Positions 38,801 to 40,424 of a stretch of 64,000 bases of DNA are shown here, in pieces. The position numbers and the translations under genes were made by a program. Numbering within the stretch: the stretch's first letter is position 1; the number at the start of each line of letters is the position of its first letter. The stretch lies in assembly GCA_019057795.1 (NCBI GenBank), contig JAHLWS010000077.1, forward strand, positions 62,001-126,000, in the 5' to 3' direction. Below the pieces are notes generated by a model. It did not search any database. It had not been told where the DNA came from and saw nothing but the letters and a program-made list of their open reading frames with translations. Origin of the DNA: Promethearchaeota archaeon. Its GTDB lineage: Archaea > Asgardarchaeota > Lokiarchaeia > Sigyniarchaeales > SOKP01.

Positions 38801-39494
38801 ACATTTAAGACTTTTTGACGAAAAGATCGTGAGCAAGAAAGGATATGATAAGAAGTTATGGCATGATGACAGAATTTTGGCGTACCATGTAATCTCCTTG
38901 CTTTGCAGAGATCTAGGATTCGATCCCCTAACATTTAGACCGTTAAATCCGCAAATTTTTGACAAAAATTCGGCAACTGGTCTTTATGCCCGTCATCATC
39001 TTGACACCCTCAAGAAATTTTCAGTGTATTTACAACATCTTTTGCTTACAGATAGTAGTACACATAAAACATACGATAGTCATATAGACTTAGAGGATCA
39101 AAAAATTCTTTTGAAAATTATAAACGATTTAATTCAAAACGACGGTTCAGGTCCAAATAAAGAAATTACGGCTAATGATGTCGAGAAGGCATTCTTAGAC
39201 AATTTTGGAGATCCTAAAAAAGTTAAGTTTTACCTCGATAACTATTGGGATTGGAAATCGATTAATTTTCAAGATTATTTAAAAGAATTTAATAAAAGAA
39301 GGGATATGATGAAAAACGGGGAGTATGAAGAATTTATTAAGACTAAGTTTAATGATGCATACAGGCGATTCTTTAACGATGCTATGGGTATTCTTAACTC
39401 ACTGACGGAGCTTTCAGATTTTAAAGGGTATAGATTAAGTAGAGTTTTCAGTATCGCTGACATCGATTACCTTAAGAGAGTCTTTAGCATTTAG
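5832..39494 (+). CDS. Giant membrane-tethered surface protein (11,220 residues)
   Basis: One uninterrupted frame fills 33.7 kb. From the TTG at 5832 there is a lysine-rich cytosolic segment, then about five hydrophobic helices (residues about 61-84, 99-118, 126-147, 149-168, 180-201). A very long beta-rich region with many Asn-x-Ser/Thr sites follows and must be outside the cell. It includes a Pro-rich linker (about 648-654), a LamG/concanavalin-like domain split by four 80-residue repeats (about 656-1386), bacterial-Ig-like units introduced by DxTxP or DKTAP motifs (about 1620-2400), an FG-GAP-like stretch (DIDGNGISEI, about 2763), many adhesin-like modules (about 4500-9000) and calcium-type loops (DLNGDGIIDI, DDNRDGIPD, about 9035-9170). 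Hydrophobic segments return at about 9112, 9609, 10052, 10098 and 10223. The last about 970 residues are helical, charged and probably cytosolic. Function is unknown; adhesion, predation or cell-cell contact are guesses. The real start is probably at 5509 via a -1 shift. Confidence 0.85.
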   Translation: MDKFYFGNYEDPFSLKPKSNNKNHLTLKVVDINSNTSQLNEKKQKLDKNSNKKLRFEKGKKTLLILIKCCLVFCCIGFLVYILTLSYSSNTVVSNNNSGIFIFMIFAFASLSLSLFLNSNKRKKGSALWIFLFLILGASIYNYWLFYPLQILLIPITIILIYTLLYTRKNNRNNRKLRPVSLIAIFLIGLPLFLSIPSLIGINTPDYQFGKINPGDRIEIESSIDPAKLQYYSNFDEFELTINDLFVTRCAISPKFGAASTVQVRLIPQDVSDVEGYYVRDHYDVGSDYIVGPKSNFSMYTNIPLNTLDLLPGSYKAQIAYSELTVGGFKTSEPQEYTISLEKDNLKAVPYEDFGLEVEYGSVYTIKQNNSWNIVFSGKIVNSLHEAVPVQNLSLYIEEYDKFVKVAMVNTDENAHFYYNHTIYGSMETNLLVKVESNAEHARYKKLEHIEYAGIEYKTDKFYFTPDGDDADSFPDWPFSLYDLLFALQSAELHEMPHQWDDFELGMNDETLSTGDLEYDDGNENHIYAYGEFQASLWAIVTWKPSGTVESMDYLHYAYRMDAQYQNFYIYNWNTSAYEDITAFPNSGSVTLTPEYYDEDYYVKVRFFASTGGIPVLSSSNPHTASPGGVEADLWIDQLRIDYTGDPTPPPPPEPLAFCAEFDDGSGIYTYDSVNNFEGILHGNALWTNGMYGTYCLSFDGDGTVYVPEVIGTTIYTTYADVSYKEKSGLVKSVEHVELILTGTSNSYQLTKFQNIDNCIPFVTMKQDVGDDWDNIPCDVYFTNTGTPTVHAERAGSLNSVTLSIYIVEFDETRVNVQSGSFSSSGTTSDPTINEVDLSKAVPLAYYKVDGGDDDWDGAMVSTDFLDSTTIHMERDQSSGTMSGHYYVFETQGSGFSVQKAELSMSTSDGYDTATINSIDMSKSFIVSSYEAAVMNDDSEDAAVDVWLNSPTEVRAERHSESYYSGAIPTINVFVVTFSGNESVQRGDFTWGASDDYKETDITEVDLYSAMIKSNIYGIIQCDGTQGNDVKPSFVKHEFIDNNTIRLERYTNGEDGIGHWEVVQWELVQYYNGIVRPNNDNLAQWEASEANSHYELLNDNVIDPAAPYINESYIYTSSFNNESVSDILEMDTITIGSDRIVSQILLKVYGKEINIASTIDVYIGGQWLGAKNLDMNTNPGWHTYIWSSLNVSQSDLDSMQIKFESEQPELADPIYENYDYVAWGDILDNPLGTSSNEFVISAWIKPTIFSSKQSENGIKNVFISKNGNLEIGIDENGFVELYIKTSDIETSASYGVHYAVKLNQFNYISILYNQSNVDVLINDFWYTSAIGANPEPWNASGNIASGGNFAIGLETISFSSCFTGKIDNVTVFRGALSHEEIEAYRNLLEISCTVLKDDEQNGWTPVNSSEVLAGYINFQCNKTAGIQNEIKALEFYLSTYEPAFFEDPVPDDWSLIKTITYDSISNSYVIHSRDLPDEEEFYFIVRAVYKNDIENVTFDCFSTPFSISHFINGSLSFTYTARGNRINQNSQIGVILNDGFEWWHINYLDVYVNYSENIEFLTSVNITELYYNHQFIDLDILESWIENRGLSNRETNINFLIAANYTFGPEFPTYAYNYTLDQVILDTKGPDITIGSPNPFGTTYNDPDNHILTANITFTDEHFTSVSLDYMYDTHEVGSEIWRNIGTFVGEGPSLLVNFSILNMRDNKIIFRFSCLDDLANSLVLSDSGLWIVKDMNNHGNFIVEGLDNELYGLDGDDTIDLSLKVIPVDNDIDKVVLSTLYETFELTYVYYNKDFIYFEDVGSEDIRLNASFYDVIGTEFSYITIDIKLYQGATLIAYDEKVITATDTIFEDTVEISNIEIDTEIETHNIWMSFANGTNAYNNTHGIPFVLNNNFPVVKLYDSNNILTATIPLQPWCDNYATEVYDAVSIEIVDNHFIITLPNPATGEVCSIKEVWVNFTQYEFSYLINSDGDLFVQLLTEEDIDGIYASSGPIEVKYGVSTALRNTRQFYTTFDFTTIPQDEYVVLGEFCDISGSISSFTMNDTIPIDFEGPYAFKQFENGVSVNPDTGSISFIITDYSNIADYYFNVSFTEGYWVLDGTLYTFYFNSDSVPEGITFLKLTCKDSLGYNSSVDFNIVFDKTAPNIVQLYKDNDISNHLFLINVSISDISDYTIYLKCVNCYSSVVYDDMEYTALEIEDNMWQIVFDTSQLPNGYYDVYICGTDSAGNYAEKLIDPYFDNTPPQIVSITDKIFAEGENIYNNTIANTIFFNDQKYISLTAVDETESGFDWASVSQELGYQMGVQSVVMYYTEPLAWHNLSIAGTFNYDILSYEIIGYDQSSDKSRIKNIQAIKIAGHLVDKFSILMSGTSLILKIDEQYRFLLSSENTDEITALFYEYTDKNGIPLEFDNINKEWDLLSSGTNYFNVSEFLSLSEGEEFLFWFSLKDNLPNEFISHVFKGIYDRAIIRNSNNSLFSWHLGTNSTGAGVLIFGSDTYEDSTIQIDTSSIALDVWNEEDITRVYFYGSEDETTWQIIGRAYYSSKETLWSYYWNGELLKSQGQLPPKNYFIKSILFDKAGNYIIENSKIHIYDYIEFNLITNLVFGEILEFDENLLENIHDITGTIENFIGDVNLWDVIAQYYDPLANEWIPLNINPAVIATQGTYTITWDINADYMFMESMYDFNYTYLPMHVTPKTDADLWGSWGIFTENGTWQPIIVSQVGSLLDITIYQFNETLGWLVDYSISTEATIGTLEGQVFKLTDIDGNGISEIIRISPSQLDVLYLKESSIWVIKENIIARTGFEYFSFDFSFNSFGDCTMIIHQQDTSGNSYLSKYIFDSEFNLEFIKEVGAPLNFDITSIKIINQFSSDSRKAILIGGLMENSYSSQLLEYDFDLNFKNIVLESILGKISVIDYGELDGVDMIMLGIDRITIGRMDAVIALNQIAGTETWNEFELTGFDDVKFKVYDMLIISENNIKKLLLASETGVYETTFEYKEDLSTITSPICFIHEIFARDELSSGTPTIELVHQPIYSIEKIFYKSANKWIELDIDEVLVRHSRRDVELDLTSVWSGLSYLKIAYAFESFVAEETSMVDPSFDWKEGTSNTQSISAFGKFFDASTLPLMWLNPTSTYINPNWNSLPNAMTYRYSPVISKLGTSTMYPAISNTWGPEYNIPELENSLIHYDGTYDSGILVEDLSGQEFTRDDLADDEFYGQFENNYIDGVWISNPVQSTNYNFTEMYNDIIYSTNGIYNEYLSTQMVLVKNRINSYYVDASYTQSGISSTGSLPSGSIYKYLSQASTKDVEYALSSWDEYLSIYMNNEDTYSLELTCELPVVDRNGIDSIQIALDGSIVSSDFSKNYPLSIQMFNFNYNSGQGRWESIPMGNVYYSSGKYYYDISSSSFPFKERNVFDYDFWTWEDSTLVDAFRPNWGTTASNDMSTINFGDCFPSVVDASGNAWFDTTVFNPIYGSNFMIPSHTDNYVRNTLWSDDYRVLYYDDSHISNSNKFQFTNLEVDPSDFCTTSTPFPAPTSSTVFSPANFYNDFVSENSEFKVRIITQKEAGQAGSAYLCIGDLKTYVHTDSNYLNYKNFEYEGIHHVSDNIDVTISGVELGGKSGFKEVDTKYLEDKYNEPHDVYKASFTFDYDVKDQGGKFYFSLNDHVTYCVNDDNSQLYFPGYGNEFIFYYNCSTGWWEAYLNPQDFSTPIWNYQEGVTQVEIAPQVTSECAGSQKLIVSSMESQFLKRIRDKYDFADYKTLVANDKTGQYVDLLDMDFEEAFMTPENTFAQVSSDIDLYYSFNDEMVQENLENGLWSMTIDPTFEYDRMDDDYDTPYTYYEEGFIPNGYQSLDFTYITDVNREEVRRWDLRSGDALSDMHDDDGNTYRVTRHGNKNWIYLDPNTRNHVNVMDFYQIYMSNYHVDSTSGFESSNWYKLIDGYEAYIRAYGSIPSMAGYDTWHLLRQGIRIPCPNFNPSDPVDSISGRISARSWCLPGTNFAGGIDIISKYGQNVNLRNLYWSMVEPINYDFQLYGPNLNDFIHFDGNQYYIELQVWDAAYSEYDGSYYWNINLNLFTDQVYVDVMWGMGSTSTFEVDAVDDTINNDFMLFFQGEYYDPEPPYRTSELYINNQVEISNLGSKTIHKLVDASVLGNMYIPIAQPLSDDDNYIDIDYLFLYRMNQQTTIPIANKDGIILPSTLSNTYNDTITHPFVKYDPFLGNNTVRFTLGRSVLTHIFGRGSSTQIYANATLDDVRLLFNLFPPDESYVNFPTTHQYVEGFDNNKHNPEDLRDYDNYAISRFKNSALDDIQIPLVSPIILDFSDDTSDFENDFSLELALDLDIALNNRLVNSNWSLRFRLLYYNYVSGKWKDINSLLWAESEGQAEPVWDPDWSDNHIVYLKNASAELSNRLIPIQDNSDITILNPICFDTLNSDMISQGKMKLAFISYIMPGNLSVDTQGYFSYERFDPMVPINISQTVTVLDASISSYLDRSLNLENYLTKSLVLDNSKANMSAVENIGEILAVRGIFEDENGIIYEYLIDDYTIENDELVINSPMADIFCNVSIEYVPEVELEYRHNRWYLPDSLHIDSINFTQPFFVSNLKDDNKFYGTYVYKDTGVGYVLMYDITGQYAGVYVDFDDPAQVTGTPRGAVRYGKFNDISLTEFSLTDELLYQYDVLSSPSNWTGGTLNLQISAGFNDVLYSELSQVWCDSYNIVIELYKLDSNNLLTKIGTITEDLDTFLLGFHVYDLEIDLLEDILFEQNGQQLFGEAVAMNLGNDLYMTIKTSIENTTVDGYLFEGFYAQEIHSATLKIDASDSGLRVNGNLIDKTYMEIVQNHTMLTKTENGLYEFDSLKYDFKVEIKNLYVEGVKLQEFADYEFDQENSQLLLIANYSDYSGLLFADISYRAFEWKKGMVSALEPVRVSFDHEYMEKITKYLEIELGYSSTGFPGYEVEVIDEATGKVLLASEEKGAEMLNIYMYNYMKGKWEKIQFVAYDDYRESNSISYVADRNYLTFENFFNRTVAGTFEMQFLPTIEASIGKCFLSTIGFDINSINAKIYYSSPQMGFFANPQIEFDVDITQYIKNKNICIDEITLDLSFAGEVLLDTAFIYSDYAIIEEVFNIYLRNEYLEFEEYQLNEDGSIIILRGDLNRLLYYDIANDKYYIRVMLEYDWTCHLDLSLGGNSMLDIVATLNLIKYDLTVTYTIHKTTRISAQKIDIPYELVPILAPNYMQDNETITILDDDEQLDIGVFGGFLRNVDTRQRLMLRQQLIYNFTEAQEGWSQIILDQEYTDLIMRFISPVGYLNTPIEYLTDNTYFAFVADHEVVSVELYWKNGSLYEKIGDMIPNDEYPTLFEYTWYDISENTEALTNDIVGIMFKLTDIFNNTNQYDYNLTADFTPPQPSISVGDGSESFESMNADPLTSIEFINNEQVGNFIEYYRIIDLISGQASEWINFNSSEIFILNDLIDTPTNFSIEYKIIDAAGNENSTLLYNNGYEFMLFSRKISIYLTDNTIDLNSDSIYEREIIFEDNNQFNGEDLDIYINGFKYGTAVSNGTHYIISFGTENNESSLMAYSDSLMSENIYSNTNPLNHVSWKITEDNLFGVSKHVLVNGDIVIINPLTYNATATLELAHLYDGSFALPNFMRLQQVYYYNASNNDICYLIYGKDYIITDASGTIVFPEGSLVHDLFENHTSEVLRGLIYFEYAASKVCDLLSLSNADGLFVNFIMPAVFYDHTTIEKLTVRVQDFLGNSFVKVFYDLDLRKYFLEGEKDKYETDIYGLGKMMVIPLYIDFNELSFSNPGVTFDLSLLETISFEVSDSKRWPGSFMQEYEEFSVLNLPYQRIAITDLSLYNLICDSVEEDEDNYVASSFKVIAPNYYNYYAQDEFKIKRLDIAFTNVMAFANNSQITQGSEVDVEYSDYIELNYLFNNTILPVLLNDIITLPITLNNATGSNEILAFSIANWITKSDIDSLSGYTNYYYSKFQVPPVLGEYYSTFGSTGTPIFNIAFVNPPIFTLNITQESLYEPEPIYLSKNSYELEYGNSLLLEGCIKDNDEYLIEDEIYLYEYQEAMDGETVHVLKIIAPVDDANFISKEEFAIYYVNRELKKLPLFSTLNNKFFKNDTILKNNTNPEITYVNNKYLLTIYWNTTINEFIDYDTHLLITYKAVRGRPISPASYSTVDSYGNNIYSNLIEIPFARYNMITRSWEFEDDFTEQFIVDKNLLYEDVEGTSATLQGIQYDDGQVIQTGVISLEGIYVNWSGSNTFELLNESRYSWDINQNGELHITGLPYNSSGDVFRILYYGINPTPIIHSLINPVSSIYSIKVINNTGFEYEFEVGTDYVISEDGYAIYFKDLYNTILKSGNFSIYSRFLISYHSTHSRKIDLSRNLLLMLQDSSGHDIPVDNIPVDNLGFFKYQQSLKENSPLSIPVGGGERIVHMSLAYLPISVYNISSGGFVNLSYEVENGNKIYSHKEGNWVKFFSIITNPKKVKLEMVEDPSQNIVITQKFYEEREYQYNYNPLETLEKGEEYTKVMIDALVKDDYEFTFKLTTFEDKPIKDSIVWMHLGFMPKSKTKFLNERALINDLDLHPYFESFGTEEITSIGPGVGPQKMFGKPLTYEIKNYTSEQNAYGPYAWVYGITDALGEVTFNVSFDQDFREDFARCFGSREGITSVEDNVLYLRAFSTYFESWEDMAINNPEQYICSRDGDIFDGSTIIENYNFTGMITQDSTYVEGPVRVHKKDTALAIADSISYDLPDPDLQENRYDDLRLHLYVTEAHPIPNAKGSFSIEDLTRQYTMRELEATAKSILEDENNYEAHIKIYDPSGNYIITFKPPIIETPDGGGYISIDNESLVDTLLKCGPGLSSLVIYIPESEYYKNSPVVTIPIEIRPPNWLKFGEKNTKIPLIDPFVSAWGSAYNNEKEMTFESNYPFLTGTVWVEPFYNSTGAESSVQDYIDINLDCTIYNGDGTTSTFPLQNNIMLRPGNRDGILTFSIGLGPESAFLMGLQCDLNLSFNIDFNKDQIFEEKRNVEIVLLDLRLESNPSSNTPNTIWSIYDNEFISSDITVDIIDDTITKHDDTILNLGGVKNGQIYGQEIAFLFSDDTLEYGLDADSELLSLLALTGIEALKVVGIKDGDEYEFEQGTEWTIPYYSSGFLYNNSIIRFTGASIPDSGTEFSITYQLTFTFAQNKYYGNITLGYTNSYNESSIELQLPDGFLPESDESYSPMFTRFTDNFTGTGSQTQFKLNYGLSGVTQWNDNYFIIYNEQELNNTFGQFAKGVSQEHPTLTFSQAPLNNSKIIITYGIKSQYILSYGFQKVDKSFSDSIRLMDTDDTSPKIIDESNSEMSALTFENSSLYISLDNSDEKTILKLINVPLLYSPELNITFTFDHLILDLLDSYGNDFNNLAIEFKYITNDGYYEFYSDPLIIPLNYSEISSNIIDNTYAISYNKDLQAIYDVVGADSVDIEIIIHQSGKSNNYIPYLILNQYDYLSDTHLVETYDRMPLNEYCNLDINSVITTPHYFQIFSRPFVDGAYGDSPFNLFDGSQVTVALTDLPNSTLVSLDRNGDNYNFNYLGTSNTLSVSEDNFYMIPNLGMFIDTYNIDEMLYQDGYLDLYYGSGTEIDGEKQYNNNIFMDYAGVPVEDYTSSILNNAPTSWNNTYDFTNKFLTTDAITAEGRVFYHQIFDLDADLNSSSVINNIFPNYANDIYFGLQLTSNFDIDEIRAVGKPYFYSLSVQGFPTGKYKENYCSIHTTSSGDFEPTPTLYTLNIDEDYTLDYDENGTAYVLFFRPVSDLSSYTDSQNKIMIDYWVNHQFINNYDYYIKENPEDPYTSQIEWDYSYIDYDTFHLHPDFTGETYFTVDYLALEWEIFDDEYIKDGDDSFDFQPREFYNVSVLYTGDTSTDEFSVQYIVPEGQYLEDHIIFPTIYALAQIGDDEETMKVIKIYNSLMDNYISQNAPDSYDYTVNFAEIETYINTYYPSYQLVENSFMYITAEYDSILLRYPMGHTPFNYDYLGPDHYAYHIALYINGEFIAYSNETVFNDYVLKVEDNYIYFNNKSQGQPGYIAPNSEIQLIYKFKVQPGLLDRKHFLIVTYPWTNVFDTPYNPIVPDDQITYREKYRKLSGGSIISPFEYSLSIENRYSLYLSYRLNEREYYEEKFEISSEYYKSSKDGYVYNFITQQLDNYVDVLELDGENSINVYYFDTLGNMKFLDPSQYVVNIALREIIIKNDGNLLVKSNKISEFYISFIPKSNDKEFAAYRFSYDPTETITLTMDMTYWDIIGLEGLDVIPNLDAYYFLNEHESTIGNTVCHASQVAAYLSEGYELEFNIIGELGGFDQELNNGIHNGEYLAFYIDTNIKNIESLEYLTIEVHNNSGKMSKFSKNMTREELEMADFTIKIDLPTESNTLQKIRFIPHFREDNEYSIDNTQGISRMQTIQWATEQVIVLEDGQEYMPITLDHDLKTELNGFELAYVYNDKLQYLTFPEGFALSYNYDEITESYRFLIPTVYTNPDTHEIVEFKEEQLLLIRYNSPVKRGIAIGIGKMYFEHKGYNYDAHLDIPKAELLLVNADSEKACSEFTSDYYYQIPIELTPFETELNNRYKAIKIDLNLTSLYELTSSTILNFSHIIFSVPDPSYELTVNEVLILEKSYETTIEYGSMDSRVWQYTEIEMFTSSASPEEDSYQLTLENTPLFHPDSEWLDYLNIYDEDGNYYTAGINGNDHQLHYEPSTNIFTWNNEFNQFPEYFGMEFQEPLIIEPNKTLFFEYTTNTSWTEPVRIKVENLDLESIRVIYDYNYLLKPEFYDWYSQEFSMEHSYENIAYSFKEEAEYKVIQYYYEFFTVYTNTSEYTHTFDIGDLSFEEDFVNLSTYKVIGLTPTFETEILTDNTEYSIEFNKPSKEIIINDLDTSDGYYLNKFDQITVIINFSYAPISSFTEIFLLDTFNQTYLSDPEDTFYNYIDLDYRYLAISGATLFAEGSDVITSDTTSFTAIDYCRNPDMSINNKLIGYGSELFDNFEIYKDESSIIYVADIDMDGEPDYKHTIDLNGDGIIDIIKYGINDPENPEEIYWYTIIQDIHNEQVKIDQHLDDVKRTEWFDIDDRTFAQFDFNVFELMVCLFTMPTLLYYAARMVLPDVDYWAQKSTQQAINKEEHVSSNFYSVKVDDNRDGIPDSQINYERISVSIYYEVTEYRKTILAAKQQNIIRYLSEYITKSFNSLFGGPTDDGIFNKHLTEDVLDSQDFTSCNLYTRFNAPTLRATYRKFTQNITTAYTDTFEQVTITITDFDDEGEIEEQRFYKDDFKTGEVDNVEDYFSDLSAEHSITNVDTGQETMVSFDPELPFSHPVNISWDTKTWGPDNVPIKYDSLQVIGEDYSYSTNAFETTIIIRIPNRFSLYNDFGKISRSSVENDGWVEFEVKGLLITPQDGKVYYTSDVDSFIDGTAKISGHYFYVDSNEGKDGFYETVYILSDTYVRPDSSGIPKYNVMSIGLNYDFLPDFVPYEKIDKTEHEVSDFSNVAKETKMFGDKWIYNFARLENCELLKKTESKLEKFGLKSKDQIFEIYKLVEPSEQNSKFSTLFYEIRHKTYSKAWEQYRKQLLGDIVQQVFMSVVASTLSAAIDAITVGTGHPLATFTYFMVYSLMTKFYIDLQLHEADSKIRSETFYPESAKVRNPISLNEKSLGDRILGDSMAAALIGHPGGYYTTVSGGEPGNQYTAQLLVSPPNLARCLNAFGGFLNLLGENFLNMGESDPDSYWALDYDDMNLDFYLLTSELPSYNQKKYYTYENTDSLLSLYNWYWANTLGYLETRVKSASHYQLDAIRPTCIDGVPQYEFIDSSSYEQVLLQSVLYKPIVISKELYNQINPVPGHLVVQVQSKDYDNTEGVNAYDLEDLEFRAGYKAKVPLNNHSFEYPIQYISIDIIRDHKYEGSSFIVQNLIIDDSYFSIDCGNLYFTKTIEQIIIRNYEGLEDDYQKESLQSLQHIWVETSPDASIYYNIHIVFDLVVPDTTEETTNLALSQATFYTVMDYFNQYGYAQTTANMISEIAYTETLTFWSTLISAPLVFFGSWTVMGTDKWIAKSGLTKVAADLGKNVAIKRMLVGALVSFATAPLKEVVEEIVKDGFIEALCENIVGLTPLSDDVGFWLSSFATSAREVGGALGQLALGGPMTSLKTSISLLKVRFTVDADIRKAIRLEIEQEIETKKETKRQEEESTSSWKKLLMTGIYTVISLIIPMCYFGTFDLLGLTRFKHAIKDTIKYSPKAYGEIRSKLEAHRLDKYFKGRPEYSEQNMFANRLQEITKQPADLESAKSTLNDYFEQQPLVAILSHINYNPKEVQARQELAKKFNEIQLSNWIGELTQDYRFEDKKSEFEAIRQNFKNVDFQIAKKDIISAIRDALQDKKDLRYVDINGIVMYDPNFVLVGLPHFNPEQEIDIVFNQPIKDFVKDLKKQYYTISYEVKLALIKGDKIIYVDENSNQHMTRWLIGNGYSKDETVYIIPVDKDYYGPLYEKDYWRGTGNPSPYVSHFNKFREKLQDLLYGPHLISRNTKTATDNFFFNYNYLESVAAKMKAGTQFDIEETTLLNMQARFLNKLEEHYKEGQMTEREYVEHTCEVNELFNNQYAIYGYIVANPFYFEGRFNALKIGDILMDYKIITKNSLIGKDSLYEFIKSFGGSKSALTMVNYKKEKPSQHLSKYSIPMESTYNKLKKSFYDAVMDYANKHSEITNEIAKKVVDKIDALINNFIQVIRETETARNLFKGYSSSNPRVDLLMRIQNCHPALRRVSSLEKFSTLLFDDENFIKNNFLRSGKITSRPDLSRLYRIAFSALKWTVLDFDGLVSGLVSESDLEAIGNNVENVIYKWMLRNPSDPSSPNPWSSYFTETPRRFGRLQPKSFLKLEHELKQSLVHAASAFTEEDISSIKKLANALKMSPPSFEKLLSPGSTSASVKDLLRAKSTIVSYILDASMTEEKLKFYDRALVKIDEYIATRHLRLFDEKIVSKKGYDKKLWHDDRILAYHVISLLCRDLGFDPLTFRPLNPQIFDKNSATGLYARHHLDTLKKFSVYLQHLLLTDSSTHKTYDSHIDLEDQKILLKIINDLIQNDGSGPNKEITANDVEKAFLDNFGDPKKVKFYLDNYWDWKSINFQDYLKEFNKRRDMMKNGEYEEFIKTKFNDAYRRFFNDAMGILNSLTELSDFKGYRLSRVFSIADIDYLKRVFSI
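8037..9040 (+). repeat. Four tandem ~80-residue protein repeats inside the giant gene
   Basis: Four diverged repeats start near 8037 (HVELILTG), 8278 (NVQSGSFSS), 8520 (SVQKAELSM) and 8779 (SVQRGDFTW). Each continues with a TINEVDLSKA-like strand, an acidic loop (DGGDDDWDG or similar) and a THxER-like strand. Spacing is 80-86 codons. They interrupt a LamG-type domain whose two halves lie on either side. The pattern VQ.G.F...I..VDLSK resembles repeats seen in phage tail and secreted proteins; that link is from memory. Confidence 0.6.
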
Positions 39495-39575
39495 ATTTTA
39501 GATTTTAGGTTATTAGAAATCTGTCGCACTACAAAGATTTAAATTTTTAATTAACCATATTAAGTTTGACTAAAA

Positions 39576-39917
39576 ATGAAAAACGGCAGGACTATAAGCA
39601 TTAAGGACCCGAGATTACAGAAAATTAGGAATAATATAAGACTGCTCATTTTAAATGAATGCTCAAGGCGAAGATCAGAAATTAGAGATCAAGAGCATGA
39701 TTTAACTCACGACAAGGACGGAAAATATGTAAAGATTTCTCCTGAAACTAGCGAAATTTTACAGAATCTTACTGACAAGTGGTGGGAGATCGAGCGTCCC
39801 TTAAGAGCTTCCGCAGTAATATGCGCAGGTTGCGGCAAACACGATAGAGACGTGACTTATCACCGAAAGTCTCGTTCTTGGTTCTGCGTGCGGTGTTATA
39901 AAGAGAGGTATGGCTAA
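39576..39917 (+). CDS. Small zinc-ribbon protein, copy 1
   Basis: This 113-residue basic protein starts 81 nt after the giant gene on the same strand. A helical, Arg-rich N-terminal half (LQKIRNNIRLLILNE, ECSRRRSEI) is followed by KWWEIERPLRAS and a C-terminal zinc ribbon CAGC, 17 residues, CVRC. The size and charge fit a nucleic-acid- or protein-binding adaptor in the cytosol; no known family is recognised. It is duplicated immediately downstream. Its position directly behind the giant gene suggests a functional link, for example with the helical C-terminal domain, but this is only inferred from location. Confidence 0.75.
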   Translation: MKNGRTISIKDPRLQKIRNNIRLLILNECSRRRSEIRDQEHDLTHDKDGKYVKISPETSEILQNLTDKWWEIERPLRASAVICAGCGKHDRDVTYHRKSRSWFCVRCYKERYG

Positions 39918-39963
39918 CTTTTTTCTTTATTTTCGCTTGATTAAGTATTAAGTTTGACTAAAA

Positions 39964-40305
39964 ATGAAAAACGGCAGGACTATAAGCATTAAGGACCTGA
40001 GATTACAGAAAATTAGGAATAATATAAGACTGCTCATTTTAAATGAATGCTCAAGGCGAAGATCAGAAATTAGTGATCAAAAGCATAATTTAACTTTTGA
40101 TGAAAATGGGAATTATATTCGAGCTTCTGAAGAAACTACTAAGATTATACAAGGTCTTACTGACAAGTGGTGGGAGATCGAGCGTCCCTTAAGAGCTTCC
40201 GTAGTCAAGTGCGCTGGTTGTAACAACAATAATCGAGACGTGACATATCACCGAAAGTCTCGTTCTTGGTTCTGCGTACGGTGTTATAAAGAGAGGTATA
40301 GCTAA
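39964..40305 (+). CDS. Small zinc-ribbon protein, copy 2
   Basis: This is a tandem duplicate of the preceding gene with the same length and architecture (Arg-rich helices, KWWEIERPLRAS, zinc ribbon CAGC...CVRC). Residues 1-40 are identical except one (Pro to Leu at position 12), and the last 25 or so are almost identical. Residues about 42-68 and the loop of the zinc ribbon (NNNNRD instead of KHDRD) differ. The leader sequences are the same, so both copies probably share regulation. The mosaic pattern suggests gene conversion at both ends or selection for divergence in the middle. Confidence 0.75.
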   Translation: MKNGRTISIKDLRLQKIRNNIRLLILNECSRRRSEISDQKHNLTFDENGNYIRASEETTKIIQGLTDKWWEIERPLRASVVKCAGCNNNNRDVTYHRKSRSWFCVRCYKERYS

Positions 40306-40424
40306 CTATTTTCTTTATTTTCGTTTGATTAATTTCGATTAATTCCTAAAAAAGTACGCCGACGGGCCTACTGATAAGAAAATTAAATAACCATGAGATA
40401 TATTATAACAATAACAGTGAGAAT

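Larger units (their letters stand above)
39559..40330 (+). repeat. Tandem duplication of a 388-bp gene unit
   Basis: The segment beginning ATTAAGTTTGACTAAAAATG at 39559 recurs at 39947, exactly 388 bp later, with the same leader, gene and T-rich tail (TTTCTTTATTTTCG). The first about 120 bp of each gene and the last about 60 bp are almost identical in DNA sequence, while the middle differs strongly. Confidence 0.85.

Noticed and set aside
5758..39463. Many 60-160-codon frames on either strand inside the giant gene
   Set aside because: They are out-of-frame or antisense readings of the giant coding sequence without starts, ribosome sites or recognisable domains.
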